From contig JAFODQ010000111.1 of the NCBI GenBank assembly GCA_017380615.1, forward strand, positions 1 through 38,684: a DNA stretch of 38,684 nucleotides, in the 5' to 3' direction. The notes under the pieces are model-generated. The model saw only the letters and a program-made list of their open reading frames with translations, did no database searches and had not been told where the DNA came from. The translations under genes and the position numbers were made by a program. How positions within the stretch are numbered: the first letter of the stretch is position 1; every line of letters begins with the position of its first letter. This document shows, piece by piece, positions 31,732-38,684 of the stretch. The DNA is from Clostridia bacterium (lineage in GTDB: Bacteria; Bacillota; Clostridia; Oscillospirales; Acutalibacteraceae).

Positions 31732-34020
31732 ATGGATAAAATGACGGGTCTTGATTTTAAAATCAAAGAAATGGCCGCCAGAATCAGAGAGCTTCGTGAA
31801 ATTGAGGGCTATACAGCTGCACAGATGGCTGACAAAACAGGTGTTTCCGAGGCTGAGTACATAGCTTGTGAAAATGGTGAAAGTGACCTTAACTTTGCAT
31901 TTATTTATCGTTGTGCGCTTGCATTTAACGTGGATGTTACAAGCATTATTGAGGGTAGCACACCAAAGCTCACAAACTATGTTTATACAAAATCCGGTAA
32001 GGGTCAGAAGATCGAAAAGGCTCACGGAATGACTTATTTCAACCTTGCTGCAAAGTTCAAAAACAAGATTGCAGAGCCTCTTTATGTTGAGGCTACATAC
32101 AGCGAGGAAGATCAGAATAAGGATATTGAACTCACCTCCCACGATGGTCAGGAGCTCGATATTGTTATCGAGGGTAAGCTTAAGGTTCAGGTGGGTGAGC
32201 ATTCAGAGATTCTCGGTCCCGGAGACAGCATTTATTATGATTCACTCACTCCTCACGGAATGATTGCCGTTGACGGAAAAGATTGTCTTTTCTATGCTAT
32301 CGTTCTTAACCCTAATGGTGAGCCTATTCCTGAGCTTCAGACAGCCAAGCTTGTTAAGGACACCAAAGCAGGTGTTAAGGATACAAAAGACCGTATATAT
32401 AAAAAGTACGTTGATGTTACCGAGAATGAAAACGGCACACCAACCTCAATTACATTCAAAAACACAGAGAAATTCAATTTTGCATTTGATCTTGTTGATG
32501 AGCTTGCAGATAAAGAGCCTGAAAAGCTTGCAATGCTTCACATTTCAAAGGATAAAACTGAAAGAAGAATTACCTTTAAGGATGTTAAAAAGAACTCAGC
32601 TCAGGCTGCAAACTATTTCAAGTCACTCGGTATCAAAAAGGGTGACAAGGTTATGTTGGTTCTCAAGCGTCATTATCAGTATTGGTATGCAATGATTGGT
32701 CTTAATAAGCTTGGTGCTATTGCAATTCCTGCACCGAATCAGCTTCAGGAACACGATTTTGAGTATCGTTTCCAGGCTGCAGGTGTTAAGGCTATTCTTT
32801 GCACGGCAGATGGTGATACAGCAAATCAGGTTGATCTTGCTTCCAAAACCTGTCCGGCACTTGAACATAAAATCATTGTTAATGGTGAGAGAGAAGGCTG
32901 GAGGAACTTCGATGAAGAAAGAGTTCTTTTCAGCACTCACTATGAAAGAACTGCAGATGCTCCGGGTGGCGACGACCTTATGCTCATGTTCTTTACATCA
33001 GGCACAACAGGTTATCCGAAGATTGCAGCTCATAACTATAAATATGCTCTCGGACATTTCCATACAGCAAAGTACTGGCATAATGTTGACCCGGAAGGTC
33101 TTCATTTCACAATATCTGATACAGGCTGGGCAAAGTCCATGTGGGGCAAGCTTTATGGTCAGTGGTTTTGTGAGGCAGCCACATTCGTGTATGATTTTGA
33201 CAGATTTGATGCTGCTGATATTCTTCCGATGTTTGCAAAGCACCATATCACAACCTTCTGTGCACCACCAACAATGCTCAGAATGATGATAAAGCAGGAT
33301 ATCTCAAAATATGATTTCTCATCTGTTAAGCATATGACAACAGCAGGTGAGGCTCTTAACCCGGAGGTTTACCGTCAGTTTGAAAAGGCAACAGGTCTTC
33401 AGATTCTTGAGGGCTTCGGTCAGACCGAAAGCACAATGATTATCGGTAACATGACAGGCGCCGATCATAAAATTGGTTCAATGGGTAAGCCTGCACCAAT
33501 CTATGATGTTAAGCTTGTTGATGCAGATGGCAACGAGGTTCCTGTTGGTGAAAATGGTGAAATTGTTGTTAATGTTAAAGATGGTGCACCATGTGGCTTG
33601 TTTACCGGGTACTATAACGATGAAGCCAAAACAAAAGAAGTATGGCACGATGGCTTCTATCACACAGGCGATGTTGCTTGGCAGGATGAGGATGGCTTCT
33701 ATTGGTATGTTGGTCGTGTTGATGATGTTATCAAGTCATCAGGCTATCGTATCGGACCATTCGAAATAGAAAGTGTTATCATGGAGCTTCCTTATGTTCT
33801 TGAGTGTGGTGTTTCAGCTGCACCCGACGAGGTCCGTGGTCAGGTTGTTAAGGCAAGCATTGTGCTTGTTAAGGGCACCGAGCCAACGGATGAACTCAAG
33901 AAGGAAATTCAGCAGTATGTTAAGGATAAAACAGCTCCTTATAAGTATCCACGAATAGTTGTGTTCAGAGATGAGCTTCCAAAAACTACAAGTGGTAAGA
34001 TTATGAGAAACAAATTATAA
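31732..34020 (+). CDS. Fusion: XRE helix-turn-helix, cupin, AMP-forming acyl-CoA synthetase (copy 2)
   Basis: The 762-residue tandem paralogue of the preceding ligase has the same domain order and long identical blocks (e.g. VDDVIKSSGYRIGPFEIE). XRE domain about 15-77, cupin about 115-197 (TSHDGQEL, TPHGM), ligase about 250-762 with TSGTTGYPK, EGFGQTEST, FYHTGDVAW and TSGKIMRNK. The N-terminal sensor regions differ more than the ligase parts, suggesting similar chemistry under different signals or acids. The ATG at 31732 has AGGAGG eight bases upstream. It is the first gene of an operon with the MinD-like ATPase, 2-oxoacid:ferredoxin oxidoreductase and aminotransferase, with gaps of 25 bases or less. 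Confidence 0.88.
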   Translation: MDKMTGLDFKIKEMAARIRELREIEGYTAAQMADKTGVSEAEYIACENGESDLNFAFIYRCALAFNVDVTSIIEGSTPKLTNYVYTKSGKGQKIEKAHGMTYFNLAAKFKNKIAEPLYVEATYSEEDQNKDIELTSHDGQELDIVIEGKLKVQVGEHSEILGPGDSIYYDSLTPHGMIAVDGKDCLFYAIVLNPNGEPIPELQTAKLVKDTKAGVKDTKDRIYKKYVDVTENENGTPTSITFKNTEKFNFAFDLVDELADKEPEKLAMLHISKDKTERRITFKDVKKNSAQAANYFKSLGIKKGDKVMLVLKRHYQYWYAMIGLNKLGAIAIPAPNQLQEHDFEYRFQAAGVKAILCTADGDTANQVDLASKTCPALEHKIIVNGEREGWRNFDEERVLFSTHYERTADAPGGDDLMLMFFTSGTTGYPKIAAHNYKYALGHFHTAKYWHNVDPEGLHFTISDTGWAKSMWGKLYGQWFCEAATFVYDFDRFDAADILPMFAKHHITTFCAPPTMLRMMIKQDISKYDFSSVKHMTTAGEALNPEVYRQFEKATGLQILEGFGQTESTMIIGNMTGADHKIGSMGKPAPIYDVKLVDADGNEVPVGENGEIVVNVKDGAPCGLFTGYYNDEAKTKEVWHDGFYHTGDVAWQDEDGFYWYVGRVDDVIKSSGYRIGPFEIESVIMELPYVLECGVSAAPDEVRGQVVKASIVLVKGTEPTDELKKEIQQYVKDKTAPYKYPRIVVFRDELPKTTSGKIMRNKL

Positions 34021-34044
34021 TTCAAGTTATGGAGGTCGATTAAG

Positions 34045-34707
34045 ATGCAGCATAAAAGAATAACACTGTTTGCTGGGCACTATGGTAGTGGCAAAACAAA
34101 CATTGCAGTTAATTATGCAATGCATCTTAAAGCCCTCGGTGAAAATGTTGTTGTTGCTGACCTTGATATAGTTAACCCGTATTTTCGAACAAGAGATAGT
34201 CTTGAGGATTTTGAGAAAGCCGGCATTCGGCTTATTTCATCAGAGTTTGCTTCATCGAATGTGGATTTACCGGCACTTCCTCAGGATGTTTATTCAATTC
34301 TTGATAATCCCACAGAATGTGCTATAATGGATATCGGTGGCGATGACAGAGGTGCCTATGCACTTGGTAGATATGCAGATTCTATCAAGTCAGAAAACAA
34401 TTACGAAATGCTTTTCATTTTCAATAAATATCGTCCTCTTACTCCTACTGCACAGGATGCGGCAGAGATTATGGCAGAAATTGAAAATGCATGTCACATT
34501 AAATTCACAGCAATCGTAAACAACTCCAATCTTGGTGGGCTTACGACAGCTGAGGATATATTGAGCTCGGTAGGGGAAACCCAAAGGCTCAGCGAGATAA
34601 CAGGTCTTCCTGTTAAAATGACTTCGGTCAGAAGTGATTTAGTTAATAATCTCAACGGAAAAGTCGAAAACCTCTTTCCGCTGACTTTACAAAAAAAGAT
34701 AGTATAG
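34045..34707 (+). CDS. MinD/ParA-like P-loop ATPase (SIMIBI class)
   Basis: The 220-residue cytosolic protein has Walker A GHYGSGKT (11-18), switch I-like VVVADLDIVNPYFRTRD (35-51) and Walker B AIMDIGGDDRGA (about 92-103). It lacks the extra signature Lys of true MinD/ParA (KGGxGKT), so dimer-type activation may differ. It belongs to the CobQ/CobB/MinD/ParA group and I know of no proven role. Its position between an acyl-CoA ligase and ferredoxin oxidoreductase subunits suggests a job in assembling the oxidoreductase (e.g. Fe-S cluster insertion, as for Mrp/NBP35 relatives), which is inference. GGAGG precedes the ATG. Confidence 0.75.
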   Translation: MQHKRITLFAGHYGSGKTNIAVNYAMHLKALGENVVVADLDIVNPYFRTRDSLEDFEKAGIRLISSEFASSNVDLPALPQDVYSILDNPTECAIMDIGGDDRGAYALGRYADSIKSENNYEMLFIFNKYRPLTPTAQDAAEIMAEIENACHIKFTAIVNNSNLGGLTTAEDILSSVGETQRLSEITGLPVKMTSVRSDLVNNLNGKVENLFPLTLQKKIV

Positions 34708-34717
34708 GGTGAGGAAA

Positions 34718-34924
34718 ATGGCAAAAGTAACATTTGCAGAAAATGTATGCAAGGGTTGCGGTTTATGCGTAACTGCTTGTCCCAAAAAGATTGTGGAGCT
34801 TGACTCTGCAAAGCTCAATGCAAAAGGGCATCATCCTGCTCATTGTGTTGATGAGAGTCAGTGCATAGGTTGTGCATTCTGTGCAACAATGTGTCCTGAC
34901 TGTGCAATAACTGTGGAAAGGTAA
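34718..34924 (+). CDS. 2[4Fe-4S] ferredoxin-like (delta) subunit of the 2-oxoacid oxidoreductase
   Basis: The 68-residue protein has two complete cluster motifs, CKGCGLCVTACP and CIGCAFCATMCP. It is the electron-transfer subunit that links the oxidoreductase's internal electrons to external ferredoxin. The ATG at 34718 follows GGGTGAGG; a GTG at 34709 overlaps this site. It lies ten bases after the ATPase stop and ten before the alpha subunit, matching the delta-alpha-beta-gamma order of four-subunit enzymes (vorD in some naming). Confidence 0.88.
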   Translation: MAKVTFAENVCKGCGLCVTACPKKIVELDSAKLNAKGHHPAHCVDESQCIGCAFCATMCPDCAITVER

Positions 34925-34934
34925 GGTGAAAAAA

Positions 34935-35999
34935 ATGGGTGAAAAAGTTTTAATGAAAGGTAATGAAGCTATCGCCGAATCTGCTATCAGAGCAGGCTGT
35001 ATGCACTATTTCGGTTATCCCATTACCCCTCAGACAGAAATTGCTGCTTATATGGCAAAGCGTATGCCAAAGGTAGGTGGCGTATTCCTTCAGGCAGAAA
35101 GTGAAATCGCTGCAATCAATATGGTTCTTGGTGTTGCTGCCACAGGCAAACGAGTAATGACATCATCTTCAAGCCCAGGAGTTTCTCTCAAGAGCGAAGG
35201 TATCTCATACATAGCAGGTAGCGATGTTCCTGCTCTTATTGTTAATGTTCAGCGTGGTGGCCCGGGTCTCGGTGGTATTCAGCCTTCACAGTCTGACTAT
35301 TTCCAGGCAGTCAAGGGTGGCAGCCATGGTGATTTCAAGAAGGTTGTTCTTGCTCCTGCATCAGTTCAGGAAATGGCAGACCTTACAGCAACAGCATTTG
35401 ATCTTGCAGATAAGTACAGAGTGCCTGCAATGATTCTTGCTGATGGTACACTCGGTCAGATGATGGAGCCTGTTGAGCTTCCTGATTCAGCTCCCAAAGC
35501 ATTTGATAAGCCATGGGCACTCACAGGCACAAAGTGTCAGAGAAAGCATAATATCTGCAATTCTCTCTATCTCAAGCCTGAAGAATTAGAGAAAACAAAC
35601 TTCGAGCGCTTTGCAAGATACAAGGAAATTGAAGAAAACGAGGTTCTCTTTGAAGAATATCTTATGGATGATGCAGAAATCTGTGTTGTTTCATTTGGTA
35701 TTACAGCTCGTGTAGCAAAGAATGCAATTGTTGAAGCAAGAGCAAAGGGTATCAAGGTTGGTATGATTCGTCCAATCACTCTCTGGCCATTCCCTGAAAA
35801 GGTTTTGAGAGCCGCAGCAGATAAGTGCAAGGCATTCCTTTCAGTTGAAATGAATATGGGTCAGATGATTGAGGATATCAAGCTTGCAACAGAGTGCAAG
35901 AAGCCTGTTTACCTTTGCAACCGCACAGGTGGTATGATTCCTTCACCTGAAGAGGTTCTTGCAAAGATTGTTGAAATCAACGAAGGAGGCGACAGATAA
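34935..35999 (+). CDS. vorB: 2-oxoisovalerate-type ferredoxin oxidoreductase, alpha subunit (VorB)
   Basis: The 354-residue subunit pairs with the TPP-binding subunit to interconvert a 2-oxoacid plus CoA with an acyl-CoA, CO2 and reduced ferredoxin. FGYPITPQTE (26-35), FLQAESEIAAINMVLGVAA and TSSSSPGVSLKSEGISYIAG are hallmarks of this subunit; the last resembles the clostridial proteins named VorB closely. Substrate preference (branched, aryl or 2-oxoglutarate) cannot be fixed by sequence alone; the aminotransferase neighbour favours branched-chain 2-oxoacids. The ATG at 34935 follows AAGGTG. The stop overlaps the beta start (TAATG). Subunit letters differ between databases. Confidence 0.88.
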   Translation: MGEKVLMKGNEAIAESAIRAGCMHYFGYPITPQTEIAAYMAKRMPKVGGVFLQAESEIAAINMVLGVAATGKRVMTSSSSPGVSLKSEGISYIAGSDVPALIVNVQRGGPGLGGIQPSQSDYFQAVKGGSHGDFKKVVLAPASVQEMADLTATAFDLADKYRVPAMILADGTLGQMMEPVELPDSAPKAFDKPWALTGTKCQRKHNICNSLYLKPEELEKTNFERFARYKEIEENEVLFEEYLMDDAEICVVSFGITARVAKNAIVEARAKGIKVGMIRPITLWPFPEKVLRAAADKCKAFLSVEMNMGQMIEDIKLATECKKPVYLCNRTGGMIPSPEEVLAKIVEINEGGDR

Positions 36000-36757
36000 T
36001 GGCAGTAGTATTTGAAAAATCAAAAGTATTGACCGATGCACCTCTCCATTATTGCCCCGGTTGTACACATGGTATCATTCATCGTCTTGTTGCTGAAGCT
36101 ATTGAGGAGTTAGGCATTGAGGGCAGAACAATTGGTGTTGCACCTGTTGGATGCTCAGTTATGGCTTATGATTACTTCACAACAGACTTTATTCAGGCAC
36201 CTCACGGCAGAGCTCCTGCTGTTGCCACAGGTGTTAAGCGTGCAGACCCTGAGAACAACATTGTTTTCACATATCAGGGAGACGGTGACCTTGCAGCTAT
36301 CGGTACTGCAGAAACAGTGCACGCAGCTGCTCGTCGTGAAAATATTACAGTTATTTTCGTAAACAATGCAATTTATGGTATGACAGGTGGTCAGATGGCT
36401 CCAACAACACTTCCCGGTCAGGTTACACAGACATCACCTTACGGAAGAGATGTTGAGACAGTTGGTTACCCGGTAAAGGTTTGCGAGCTTCTTTCAAATG
36501 TTGATGGTGCAGCTTACCTTGAGCGTGTTGCAGTTAATAACCCTGCAAATGTTAAAAAGGCAAAGAAGGCTATCAAGAAGGCTTTCCAGAATCAGATTGA
36601 TGGCAAGGGCTTCTCTCTTATTGAGGTTGTTTCAACTTGTCCCACAAACTGGGGCATGACACCAGAGAAGGCTCTCAAGTGGCTTGAGGATAATATGCTT
36701 CCTTACTATCCACTTGGTGTTTATAAAGATATCTATGCAGAGGAGGAGGCAAAATAA
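35999..36757 (+). CDS. 2-oxoacid:ferredoxin oxidoreductase, beta (TPP-binding) subunit
   Basis: The 252-residue subunit carries the catalytic thiamine diphosphate. CPGCTHG (19-25), VGCSVMAYDYF and the TPP/Mg motif GDGDLAAIG (94-102) with the following NNAIYGMTGGQMAPTT are complete. In the reductive direction this site would add CO2 to an acyl-CoA-derived carbanion. Start and stop overlap the alpha and gamma genes by one base each, indicating equimolar coupled translation. In some naming schemes it is vorA. Confidence 0.9.
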   Translation: MAVVFEKSKVLTDAPLHYCPGCTHGIIHRLVAEAIEELGIEGRTIGVAPVGCSVMAYDYFTTDFIQAPHGRAPAVATGVKRADPENNIVFTYQGDGDLAAIGTAETVHAAARRENITVIFVNNAIYGMTGGQMAPTTLPGQVTQTSPYGRDVETVGYPVKVCELLSNVDGAAYLERVAVNNPANVKKAKKAIKKAFQNQIDGKGFSLIEVVSTCPTNWGMTPEKALKWLEDNMLPYYPLGVYKDIYAEEEAK

Positions 36758-37290
36758 TGAGTGCGTGTAATATACTTTTTGCCGGCTTCGGTGGTCAGGG
36801 TATCCTTTTTGCAGGTAAATTCGTTGCATATAAGGGTCTTCTTGAAAACAAGCAGGTTTCATGGCTTCCTTCATACGGTCCTGAGATGCGTGGCGGTACA
36901 GCAAACTGTAGTGTTATCGTAAGTGATGAGCCAATCGGCTCACCAATCGTTGGCAAACCGGATGTTCTTGTTGCAATGAACCTTCCATCACTTGATAAGT
37001 ATGAAAATGAGGTTGTTTCAGGCGGTAAGATTTTCATTGATTCAACACTCATCACCCGTAAGGTTGAGCGAACAGATGTTGATGTTTTCTATATCCCTGC
37101 AACAGAGATTGCGAATGAAAAGGGTATGAGCACCCTTGCAAATATGATTATCACAGGCAAGCTTCTCAAGGAAGTTCCGATGATTGGCTTTGATGGTATT
37201 GATGCACCTCTCTCAAAGGTTGTTTCAGCCCGTCACCAGGATCTTCTGGAGGTTAACAAGACAGCTCTCAAACTTGGCTATGATTATTGA
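36757..37290 (+). CDS. 2-oxoacid:ferredoxin oxidoreductase, gamma subunit
   Basis: The 177-residue subunit has FAGFGGQGILFAGK (8-21), WLPSYGPEMRGGTANC and a C-terminal GYDY, the standard POR gamma domain, which completes the CoA-binding part of the complex. It overlaps the beta stop by one base and ends 20 bases before the aminotransferase. Together with the three genes before it, it forms a complete four-subunit enzyme (vorC in some naming). Confidence 0.9.
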   Translation: MSACNILFAGFGGQGILFAGKFVAYKGLLENKQVSWLPSYGPEMRGGTANCSVIVSDEPIGSPIVGKPDVLVAMNLPSLDKYENEVVSGGKIFIDSTLITRKVERTDVDVFYIPATEIANEKGMSTLANMIITGKLLKEVPMIGFDGIDAPLSKVVSARHQDLLEVNKTALKLGYDY

Positions 37291-37310
37291 TTGAAAAGAG
37301 GTTATTTTCA

Positions 37311-38387
37311 ATGAGCTATAATTTTAAGATTGAAAAAACAACAGCACCTAAGGCAAAGCCTGCCGATGAAAGCAAGCTTGGCTTCGGTAAAATCTTCACT
37401 GACCACATGTTCATTATGAACTATGATGAGGGTCAGGGCTGGCATGATGGCAGAATTGTTCCTTACGGTCCACTTCAGCTTGAGCCGTCAGCAATGGTTT
37501 TCCACTATGCACAGGAGCTTTTCGAGGGTCTCAAGGCATATAGAATTGCAGACGGAAGCATTCAGCTTTTCCGTCCGCAGAAGAACATTGAAAGAATGAA
37601 CAACACCTGTGACAGACTTTGTGTTCCTCGCATTGACCCTGATTTGGCTCTTGCAGCAATCAAGGCAGTTGTTGATGTTGATAAGGATTGGGTTCCTCAC
37701 AATGATGGTACATCACTTTACATTCGTCCATTCATCATTGCAACAGACGCATTCCTTGGTGTTCATGCTTCTCACAGCTATATTTTCTGCATCATTCTTT
37801 CACCTGTTGGCTCATACTATGCAAATGGTATGGACCCTGTAAAGATTTTCATTGAGAGAGAATATGTTCGTTGCGTTAAGGGTGGCACAGGTATCGCCAA
37901 GTGTGGTGGTAACTACGCTGCATCTCTTATTGGTCAGGAAAAAGCAGATAAGCTTGGCTATGCACAGGTTCTGTGGCTCGATGGTGTTGAGAGAAAGTAT
38001 ATCGACGAGGTTGGTGCGATGAATGTTTTCTTTGTAATTGACGGCGTCGTTATCACACCTTCTCTTGAAGATGGTAACATTCTTCCCGGTGTTACAAGAG
38101 CATCTTGTATAGAGGTTCTCAAGGCTAATGGCTACAAGGTTGAAGAGAGAAAGCTTTCAATCGATGAGGTTAAAGAGGCTTACAAGGCAGGCAAGCTCAC
38201 AGAATCATTCGGCACAGGCACAGCAGCTGTTATTTCACCTGTTGGTGAATATATTGACGGTGATGAACACCTTGTTATCAATGATTCCAAGATTGGTCCT
38301 GTTGCTCAGTTCCTTTATGATGAACTCACAGGCATTCAGTGGGGCAAGAAGGAAGATAAGAATAACTGGATTGTTAAGGTTAACTAA
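37311..38387 (+). CDS. ilvE: Branched-chain amino acid aminotransferase
   Basis: The 358-residue class IV aminotransferase has PLP Lys197 in AKCGGNYAASL, the N-terminal FEGLKAYR, YIRPFI, and LEDGNILPGVTR, as in eukaryote-like BCATs. It transfers an amino group between glutamate and the 2-oxoacids of Val, Leu and Ile. The ATG at 37311 follows AAGAGG; an earlier in-frame codon at 37287 overlaps the gamma stop. As the last gene of the T-box 3 operon it completes a carboxylic acid to acyl-CoA to 2-oxoacid to amino acid route if run reductively. Aromatic 2-oxoacids are also possible substrates. Confidence 0.92.
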   Translation: MSYNFKIEKTTAPKAKPADESKLGFGKIFTDHMFIMNYDEGQGWHDGRIVPYGPLQLEPSAMVFHYAQELFEGLKAYRIADGSIQLFRPQKNIERMNNTCDRLCVPRIDPDLALAAIKAVVDVDKDWVPHNDGTSLYIRPFIIATDAFLGVHASHSYIFCIILSPVGSYYANGMDPVKIFIEREYVRCVKGGTGIAKCGGNYAASLIGQEKADKLGYAQVLWLDGVERKYIDEVGAMNVFFVIDGVVITPSLEDGNILPGVTRASCIEVLKANGYKVEERKLSIDEVKEAYKAGKLTESFGTGTAAVISPVGEYIDGDEHLVINDSKIGPVAQFLYDELTGIQWGKKEDKNNWIVKVN

Positions 38388-38464
38388 TCCTGATAAATCA
38401 AGAGATTTTCTCTGTTTTCACTGTGCCAACGGTGTAGTGCATCAAAATTAATTTATCCCATAAG

Positions 38465-38501
38465 AAACCCCTCACAGATTTTGAATCTGCGAGGGGTTTT
38501 T
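38465..38501 (+). terminator. Rho-independent terminator after ilvE
   Basis: A 16-base arm (38465-38480) pairs with 38484-38499 with one mismatch (A74/C90 position) and a TTG loop; T-run to 38501. It ends the T-box 3 operon. Confidence 0.88.
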
Positions 38502-38542
38502 AATATAATCAAAGCTCAATAAAATAATTGTTGTTGTCAAGA

Positions 38543-38684
38543 GGTCCACCGATTCAGGCTCGCTACAAAGAACTTATTAATGATAAAAAATACCTTGAAG
38601 AGTGCATGAAGATGGGTGCCGATTTGGCAACACGAATCTCTCAGCGAACACTCGATAAGGTTATGAAGAAAGTCGGCTTTTATC
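38543..38684 (+). pseudogene. Fragment resembling the C-terminus of tryptophanyl-tRNA synthetase
   Basis: An open frame that continues past the window edge reads GPPIQARYKELINDKKYL, then MGADLATRISQRTLDKVMKK. This fits the last 45 or so residues of bacterial TrpRS (typically ...PIQxRYxEL...GAxxAxxxAxxTLxxVxxxxGF). An in-frame TAA lies at 38525-38527, and no start codon with a ribosome binding site, signature motif or ATP-binding part precedes it. It therefore looks like a 3' remnant left by recombination, not a gene. The part beyond 38684 is unseen, and short length limits certainty. Confidence 0.5.

Noticed and set aside
31441-32202. A 253-codon open frame on the minus strand opposite T-box 3 and the start of the second ligase
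   Set aside because: It lies antisense to a clear T-box and a well-supported coding region, has a Cys/Leu/Asn-rich translation without family character, and no ribosome binding site.
1-38684. tRNA or rRNA genes, CRISPR arrays, prophage genes, replication origin
   Set aside because: I saw no cloverleaf-like sequence with CCA-type end, no regularly spaced short repeats, no phage structural or integrase genes and no DnaA-box cluster. A tRNAscan or CRISPR search was not possible here.

Overview
The window looks like a chromosome segment of a low-GC, spore-forming anaerobe of the Clostridia, most likely the Oscillospiraceae/Ruminococcaceae group of gut or rumen bacteria. The evidence is the complete spoIIIAA-AH sporulation operon, mcsA-mcsB, several T-box leaders, a ferredoxin-linked 2-oxoacid oxidoreductase, and Gram-positive style ribosome binding sites and rho-independent terminators. 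The assignment comes from gene content only.

Region 1 (1-140) is the outer end of an IS3-family insertion sequence that leaves the window on the left. Region 2 (211-7090) holds mostly metabolic genes on the plus strand: an M20 amidohydrolase, a MIF-like tautomerase, a neutral-ceramidase-like protein, a tight trio (ProX-type deacylase, HAD phosphatase, Fe-S flavoprotein) and an alpha-phosphoglucomutase with a 31-residue membrane peptide overlapping its stop. Region 3 (7138-9163) has a Cys-rich membrane peptide, a small acidic protein and mcsA-mcsB; this McsB lacks nucleotide-binding arginines. Region 4 (9231-17789) has a DMT exporter, then minus-strand pairs: GPH-like transporter plus leucine-rich-repeat membrane protein, and yfhO plus comM. 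Region 5 (17878-22508) is the spoIIIA operon, with three start/stop TTGA overlaps. Region 6 (22514-24397) holds a variant cysteine-synthase-family enzyme and an amidohydrolase on the minus strand.

Region 7 (24415-38501) is the most interesting. Three T-box leaders, each with a promoter and terminator, lie within about 3.4 kb. T-box 1 (minus) leads into a LeuA-like protein without its catalytic metal site and a protein fusing a TIM-barrel domain to an AMP-forming acyl-CoA synthetase. T-box 2 leads into a fusion of XRE helix-turn-helix, cupin and acyl-CoA synthetase. T-box 3 leads into a tandem paralogue of that fusion and then, with no visible terminator, into a MinD-like ATPase, a 2Fe4S-cluster ferredoxin subunit, the alpha, beta and gamma subunits of a 2-oxoisovalerate-type ferredoxin oxidoreductase, and a branched-chain aminotransferase.

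T-boxes turn genes on when an amino acid is short. The simplest reading is therefore biosynthesis: external branched-chain or aryl carboxylic acids are activated to CoA thioesters, reductively carboxylated to 2-oxoacids with reduced ferredoxin, and transaminated to amino acids. This route is known physiologically in rumen bacteria; its T-box control and the sensor-ligase fusions are the parts that look new. The window ends in a fragment resembling the C-terminus of tryptophanyl-tRNA synthetase.
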